A stretch of 5,735 nt of DNA from Desulfurococcales archaeon (GTDB lineage Archaea > Thermoproteota > Thermoprotei_A > Sulfolobales > WAQK01): assembly GCA_027016915.1 (NCBI GenBank), contig JALURJ010000067.1:1-5735 (forward strand), in the 5' to 3' direction. Made by a program: the position numbers and the translations under genes. The notes under the pieces were generated by a model, which did not search any database, had not been told where the DNA came from, and saw nothing but the letters and a program-made list of their open reading frames with translations. Shown here in pieces: positions 1 through 3,483 of the stretch; within the stretch, counting starts at the first letter, position 1, and the number at the start of each line of letters is the position of its first letter.

Positions 1-469
1 CGTCTCGGAGGGGGCGGAGCTGGGGGCTCCAGGGGTCGTTGGCGGTCATGACTACGGGGTGCCGGGTTATCTCTAGGAGTTCGAGGATGGCGTCGAGGGC
101 TCCGCGATCAGCTGTGCCTGAGATTCCGTCTACCTCGTCGAGGAGTATGATCTTGCCTTTGGCGAAGAGGCTTGTCTGGCTGGCGGCCACCTTGGCGACC
201 CTGTCTATGTCCTCTCTTCTCCTGAAGTCGCTGGCATTCATCTCGACTAGTTCTAGGCCTCTCTCCCTGGCTACTGCTTCGACTAGGCTGGTCTTGCCGC
301 AGCCAGCGGGGCCATAGAGCAGGGCGGCCCTCTTGGCTGGTCTGGAACCCCTGAGCCACTGCTCTATCCATGGGATGAGGAGCTTCTTGGCCTCCTCCTG
401 GTCAGCCACATCGTCTATCTTTTTGGGCCTGTACTTGACGACCCAGGGGATCCTCCTGGCCGTACTCAT
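1..469 (-). CDS. rfcL: Replication factor C large subunit (RfcL), N-terminal part, cut by window edge
   Basis: This is the clamp-loader large subunit. With RfcS it forms the RFC complex that uses ATP to open and load the PCNA ring at primer-template junctions. About 156 residues are readable from ATG 469 leftwards (it begins MSTARRIPWVVKYRPKKIDD). The frame has no stop before base 1, so the C-terminal part lies outside. Visible motifs are the RFC box VVKYRPK (residues 10-16), Walker A GPAGCGKT (53-60), MNASD (77-81), Walker B IILLDEVD (107-114) and a sensor-1-like VVMTAND. The GCGKT P-loop and NASDFRRR stretch are typical of RfcL rather than RfcS. The ATG lies 5 bases after the rfcS stop, with GAGGT seven bases upstream, which indicates co-transcription and coupled translation with rfcS. 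No intein is present in the visible part, although RfcS has one at the equivalent NAS position. Confidence 0.95.
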   Translation of the reverse strand, partial: MSTARRIPWVVKYRPKKIDDVADQEEAKKLLIPWIEQWLRGSRPAKRAALLYGPAGCGKTSLVEAVARERGLELVEMNASDFRRREDIDRVAKVAASQTSLFAKGKIILLDEVDGISGTADRGALDAILELLEITRHPVVMTANDPWSPQLRPLRD

Positions 470-474
470 GCCTA

Positions 475-2784
475 CTACCTCGTCTTCATGCCTAGGAGGG
501 CCAGCCATGCTAGGAGGGCGTTGAGCTGGATCTCGTCGTCTCCTCCCTCGACTAGGCGGAACTGGATCTCGCCTATGTAGTCTGCCGCCATCACCTTCTG
601 CTCCTCTGTCAGGCTTACCTCGTTGCTGAAGATCTCCCTGTGTATCTGCTTCACTATGTCGAGCCCGCTTAGCCCGTACTCTATCATGAGTTGCCTCAGC
701 TTGCTGCGGGCTCCGGTGAAGTCGCCTTTGAGGGCGAGCTGGATCATCTCCCTAACCTCCTTGGGGTGAGCTAGCCCTACAACCTTGTAGACGTTGACCG
801 TCGTAACCTCCCCGAGGGCTGCCGCTGCCTGGAGTATGTTGATGGCTCTCCTCATGTCGCCCTCCGATATCTCGTAGATCGTCTCAAGGCCCTCCTCCTC
901 GTACTCTACTCCCTCCTGATCGGCTATCCACTTCAGCCTAGCCACCACGTCCTCCTTCTTGAGCGGAGTGAACCTGAAGAAGGCGCACCTGGACTGGATG
1001 GGCTCGATGATCTTGCTAGGGAAGTTGGCTATCAATATGAACCTGGTCGCCGCCGTGTAGAGCTCCATTAACCTCCTCAGCGCCTGCTGGGCGTCAGCCG
1101 TCATGTTGTCCGCCTCGTCCAACAAAACTATCTTGAAGGGCACGTCCCCGGTAACCCTGCTCCTCGCAAACTCCTTAACCTTGGTTCTAATAGTGTCTAT
1201 CCCTCGCTCGTCTGAGTTGTGTAGTAGTATCGGTATGGTTCCGGCGAAGAACATGTTATTGCCAGGCACTGAAACGTCATAGACGTAGTCGTTGTAATCA
1301 GCTAGCTCTATGGATACCACTTTCACAACATGGATTTCAGACTTGGCTAGGAGCCTCAATGTTTCAAGCCTTTTCTTCTGCTCTTCTGTTAGGAGGGATT
1401 CCTCCACAGCATCTAGCAGTTTTTGCAGCGTACCTTTGGAGATCGTCTCCTTACCCTCGTAGAGTTGATGTCTCAGCTCGTATCTCCAGTTAGCCTTCAC
1501 TGCTTTGCCTACCTCTTCGAAGAACTTGATGAAGGGCTTGGCGGGTAGAAGGTCAGATTTCTTGTATTTCATGGAGCCTTTCCATATTAGTCGCACCTCT
1601 CTGTCGTAGATGGAACTCTCTATTCCAGATATTCTTGCAAGCCATGCTACGTCTATTAGCAGTTCTTTGGAAGCGCTTACTATTCTTACGACAGAGCCCC
1701 AGGCTCCGGAGCCGTCGCCCTGGTATAGGCCTTTGAGGAACTCTATTCTTTGCCTGGAGGGGGCTTCGTATAGTATGCTGGGTACCCGCTTGTTTCTAGC
1801 AGAGGTTCCTTTGCCATCATAAACGGTTTCTTTGACGAACCTGCTAAGGCCTGTTGACAATAGTTTTATCTGGTAGGATGAGGTTCTCGACCGGTCGAAT
1901 CCTGAGTGTCCCACGTTTTCGTATATTGGTATGTGGTATCTTGACGCTACTTCTGCTACATGTTTTATTGTTTCAGCTTCGTGGGGGTAGCCTAGGGTTA
2001 TAACTAGCTGTCCAGAAGTTAGGGTTCCTCGGCTGGTTTTGCGGAACCCGACTGCTCCCTCAGCCACGTATAGTCCTAGCAGCCACGCCAGTTCAGGGTC
2101 TAGCTTAAGACGGCTAGGAGTTTTTGTCCTCGCTGTTCTACGTCTTAGCTTAAGCTCTATTACTGTCTCTCTGCCTGGTAGGCAGGTAACAAAAGAGACC
2201 AGGTAGTCTCCAGGTTTTAGGTCTTTGGCCGACTTCTCCACGAGCTCGCCGTTTTCTCCTATTACCATGACCGAGTGGTTGCCTGTGAGTTCTATGGTTC
2301 CACCACCCTTTACTTTTACTTTCAGGATTTTGGGTACCTTGTGCCTGATGAGCCAAGTGGTTTTCCGCCACTCGACCTTACCGGTGTCTGGGTTGAAAGT
2401 TAGGACTTCGAGGTCCTGTGTCCTCACATACTCACCGTCGCCGATCCTCAGAGTTTTGTCCTCACGGAAGTATTTCTCATCAAGTTCGGCGAACTTTACC
2501 CTCTTCACCTTCCCGCCGATTTTGACGAGTACTGGGGTGTTTTTGGACACCGAGGCGTTCAACTCTAGTAAGTATCTGCCATAATTCTCGCCATAGAGAT
2601 CATAGGCCAGGGCGAGGGCTATGGTAGTTTTTCCAGTGCCTGGGGGCCCGGCAAAGAGCAGGTTCGGAAGGTTTTTTTCCTTGATGAACTTCTTGAGTCT
2701 GACTACGATGTCTTCTTGGTTGACGACTTCGTCGAGGGTGCGGGGCCTGTATTTCTCAGCCCATAGAAGCTCGGCTTCCACCAT
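475..2784 (-). CDS. rfcS: Replication factor C small subunit precursor (RfcS) with in-frame intein
   Basis: This is the AAA+ ATPase small subunit of the RFC clamp loader, which loads PCNA in the cytoplasm together with RfcL. The reading frame is 769 codons. Removing a 446-residue intein (residues 78-523) leaves 323 residues, the normal archaeal RfcS length. Extein motifs are the RFC box WAEKYRPRTLDEV (8-20), Walker A GPPGTGKT (46-53), LNA/SDERGID across the splice site, Walker B VLLDEAD (553-559), sensor 1 ILIAN (583-587), the arginine-finger motif SRC (598-600), sensor 2 GDMRRAIN (642-649) and a helical collar domain to the C-terminus. The ATG at 2784 is chosen because the family's first residues follow it directly. 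GAGGGG lies about 10 bases upstream and a TATA-like element about 50 bases upstream. It heads an rfcS-rfcL operon diverging from gins23-mcm. The intein separates Walker A from Walker B, so the precursor should be inactive until spliced. Confidence 0.97.
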   Translation of the reverse strand: MVEAELLWAEKYRPRTLDEVVNQEDIVVRLKKFIKEKNLPNLLFAGPPGTGKTTIALALAYDLYGENYGRYLLELNASVSKNTPVLVKIGGKVKRVKFAELDEKYFREDKTLRIGDGEYVRTQDLEVLTFNPDTGKVEWRKTTWLIRHKVPKILKVKVKGGGTIELTGNHSVMVIGENGELVEKSAKDLKPGDYLVSFVTCLPGRETVIELKLRRRTARTKTPSRLKLDPELAWLLGLYVAEGAVGFRKTSRGTLTSGQLVITLGYPHEAETIKHVAEVASRYHIPIYENVGHSGFDRSRTSSYQIKLLSTGLSRFVKETVYDGKGTSARNKRVPSILYEAPSRQRIEFLKGLYQGDGSGAWGSVVRIVSASKELLIDVAWLARISGIESSIYDREVRLIWKGSMKYKKSDLLPAKPFIKFFEEVGKAVKANWRYELRHQLYEGKETISKGTLQKLLDAVEESLLTEEQKKRLETLRLLAKSEIHVVKVVSIELADYNDYVYDVSVPGNNMFFAGTIPILLHNSDERGIDTIRTKVKEFARSRVTGDVPFKIVLLDEADNMTADAQQALRRLMELYTAATRFILIANFPSKIIEPIQSRCAFFRFTPLKKEDVVARLKWIADQEGVEYEEEGLETIYEISEGDMRRAINILQAAAALGEVTTVNVYKVVGLAHPKEVREMIQLALKGDFTGARSKLRQLMIEYGLSGLDIVKQIHREIFSNEVSLTEEQKVMAADYIGEIQFRLVEGGDDEIQLNALLAWLALLGMKTR
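477..481 (-). promoter_or_regulatory. Ribosome binding site of rfcL inside the end of rfcS
   Basis: On the minus strand GAGGT lies 7 bases before ATG 469 and overlaps the last codons and stop of rfcS. It supports ATG 469 as the rfcL start and suggests that terminating rfcS ribosomes re-initiate on rfcL. Its position fits the archaeal Shine-Dalgarno pattern. This is an inference from the motif and spacing only. Confidence 0.6.
1216..2553 (-). mobile_element. Full-length RfcS intein with LAGLIDADG homing endonuclease
   Basis: A 446-residue self-splicing element lies inside RfcS. Boundaries come from restoring the conserved LELNA-SDERG core: intein Ser1 is RfcS residue 78, terminal Asn is residue 523, and the +1 extein residue is Ser524. 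Block A starts SVSKNTPVLVK. Block B is TGNH (RfcS 167-170) with the expected Thr and His. LKPGDYL (189-195) is a typical Hint-fold turn. LAGLIDADG motif 1 is WLLGLYVAEG (234-243) with acidic E242. Block D is KRVP (332-335). LAGLIDADG motif 2 is FLKGLYQGDG (349-358) with acidic D357. Block F is YVYDVSVPGNNMFFAG, and it ends in LLHN with penultimate His and terminal Asn. All splicing and both catalytic endonuclease residues look intact, so splicing and homing could both be functional. Ser1 rather than Cys1 implies ester rather than thioester chemistry. Coding bases are richer in A-ending codons than the flanking extein, as expected of a horizontally acquired element. Confidence 0.95.
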
Positions 2785-2829
2785 TCCTGGTCTACCCCTC
2801 TTTTCCCCGGATCAATGTTTGGGGCACGG

Positions 2830-2837
2830 TATATAAT
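2830..2837 (-). promoter_or_regulatory. TATA-like box, probably for rfcS-rfcL
   Basis: On the minus strand the sequence reads CATTATATACC, centred about 49 bases before the rfcS ATG. Archaeal transcription usually starts about 25 bases downstream of the box, which would give an rfcS leader of roughly 20-25 bases, enough for the GAGGGG ribosome-binding-like motif. The element is nearly palindromic (TATATAA on the plus strand), so it could instead, or also, direct transcription towards gins23. Confidence 0.5.
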
Positions 2838-2867
2838 GCTTGGTTCCCTGCGGGTGCGGGGAGACCA

Positions 2868-2876
2868 CTATTTAAG
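2868..2876 (+). promoter_or_regulatory. TATA-like box, probably for gins23-mcm
   Basis: CTATTTAAG lies about 40 bases before the gins23 ATG at 2914. A start about 25 bases downstream would give a leader of about 15-20 bases. The context CCACTATTTAAGG is a plausible TBP site, but the upstream BRE is not purine-rich, which lowers confidence. GGGGGTGGAG at 2895-2904 is the likely ribosome-binding stretch. Confidence 0.5.
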
Positions 2877-2913
2877 GGGGTTCCCGGTTATATTGGGGGT
2901 GGAGTAGGGCGTT

Positions 2914-3483
2914 ATGCTCGAACTGTTACAGCACCGTCTCTCGGCGCTAGAGGAGGAGTACCTGGAGAAGCCGGTGAGGGTGCTGGTGCTCAAGGATCAC
3001 ACTGTTACTCTTCCCGGGGGCAGGGTGGAGCTTAGGAAGGGTACGGAGGTCGAGATACCCCGGAGGGCTGCCAGGATGCTTCAGGCTAAGGGTGTAGTGG
3101 AGGTGAGGGATGAGGGGCTTAAGCTGGAAGACATCGCCAGGATACACTTCTCCGAAATGGAGACCCGCAGCCCCGCCGAGATCGCGAGGCTGCCCCCCGA
3201 CTTCTACATGAGAGCCAAGGAGTACATGGCCCGTGTGGAGGAGAGGCTTAAATCTCTGGATCCCCAGGCCTTCGAGGAGAAGAAGAGAGCCGAGCTCTTC
3301 CTCAGCGAGATCATATCCCACAGGCTGAGCTTGATTCTCCGCCTCCTCCAGAGCGGCGTCAAGCTGGCCAAGGTCATGGATAAGCTTACACCGGAGGAGC
3401 AGGTCCTCTACGAGGCCCTCTCAACCCTCCTGGAGGAGTGGAGGAAGATGGTAGCCGGGTACCTGGAGGGAGGTGAGGTGTGA
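2914..3483 (+). CDS. gins23: GINS complex subunit Gins23 (Psf2/Psf3-like)
   Basis: This 189-residue protein is a GINS subunit, which with Gins15/51 forms the tetramer that binds MCM and the Cdc45/RecJ-like protein in the archaeal CMG-type helicase. The small beta-rich B domain comes first (about residues 20-64, VRVLVLKDH through AKGVVEV, including EVEIPRRAARMLQ). The helical A domain follows (about 93-184, starting LPPDFYMRAKEYM). This B-then-A order marks the Psf2/Psf3-like type; Gins15/51 has the reverse order. A gins23 gene directly upstream of mcm is the known arrangement in Sulfolobus. ATG 2914 is the first possible start after an in-frame TAG at 2905, and a G-rich ribosome-binding stretch lies about 10 bases upstream. 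The stop overlaps the start of mcm. The assignment rests on domain order and context, since GINS proteins diverge strongly in sequence. Confidence 0.88.
   Translation: MLELLQHRLSALEEEYLEKPVRVLVLKDHTVTLPGGRVELRKGTEVEIPRRAARMLQAKGVVEVRDEGLKLEDIARIHFSEMETRSPAEIARLPPDFYMRAKEYMARVEERLKSLDPQAFEEKKRAELFLSEIISHRLSLILRLLQSGVKLAKVMDKLTPEEQVLYEALSTLLEEWRKMVAGYLEGGEV
3469..3476 (+). promoter_or_regulatory. Strong ribosome binding site for mcm within gins23
   Basis: GGAGGTGA, an excellent match to the archaeal anti-Shine-Dalgarno, sits three bases before GTG 3480. It lies inside the last codons of gins23 and favours GTG 3480 over the internal ATG at 3504, which has no comparable motif. The gins23 stop and mcm start share GTGA (3480-3483), indicating translational coupling. 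Confidence 0.75.

Larger units (their letters stand above)
2785..2913. promoter_or_regulatory. Divergent promoter region between rfcS and gins23
   Basis: This 129-bp spacer is the only non-coding stretch of any size. It separates the clamp-loader operon (left) from the helicase operon (right). It contains two TATA-like boxes, described separately, and no open frame or RNA gene that I can recognise. Because both operons start here, shared control of replication genes is plausible. I see no clear operator palindrome. Confidence 0.7.

Noticed and set aside
39..317. Plus-strand open frame of 92 codons at the left edge
   Set aside because: It is antisense to rfcL, whose Walker A and B motifs are unambiguous.
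2225..2584. Plus-strand open frame of 119 codons
   Set aside because: It lies wholly antisense to the RfcS intein, its protein is Ser/Thr/Pro-rich without recognisable motifs, and the opposite frame has clear family motifs.
2679..2703. C/D-box small RNA candidate (TTGATGA followed by CTGA)
   Set aside because: The C box does not match RUGAUGA, no internal C'/D' pair was seen, and the stretch is antisense to conserved rfcS coding sequence.
2881..2900. Additional TATA-like element GGTTATATTGG upstream of gins23
   Set aside because: It lies only about 20 bases before the ATG, too close for a normal archaeal start site followed by the ribosome-binding stretch.
2947..3321. Minus-strand open frame of 124 codons
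   Set aside because: It is antisense to gins23, with no domain, no good start context and no promoter.
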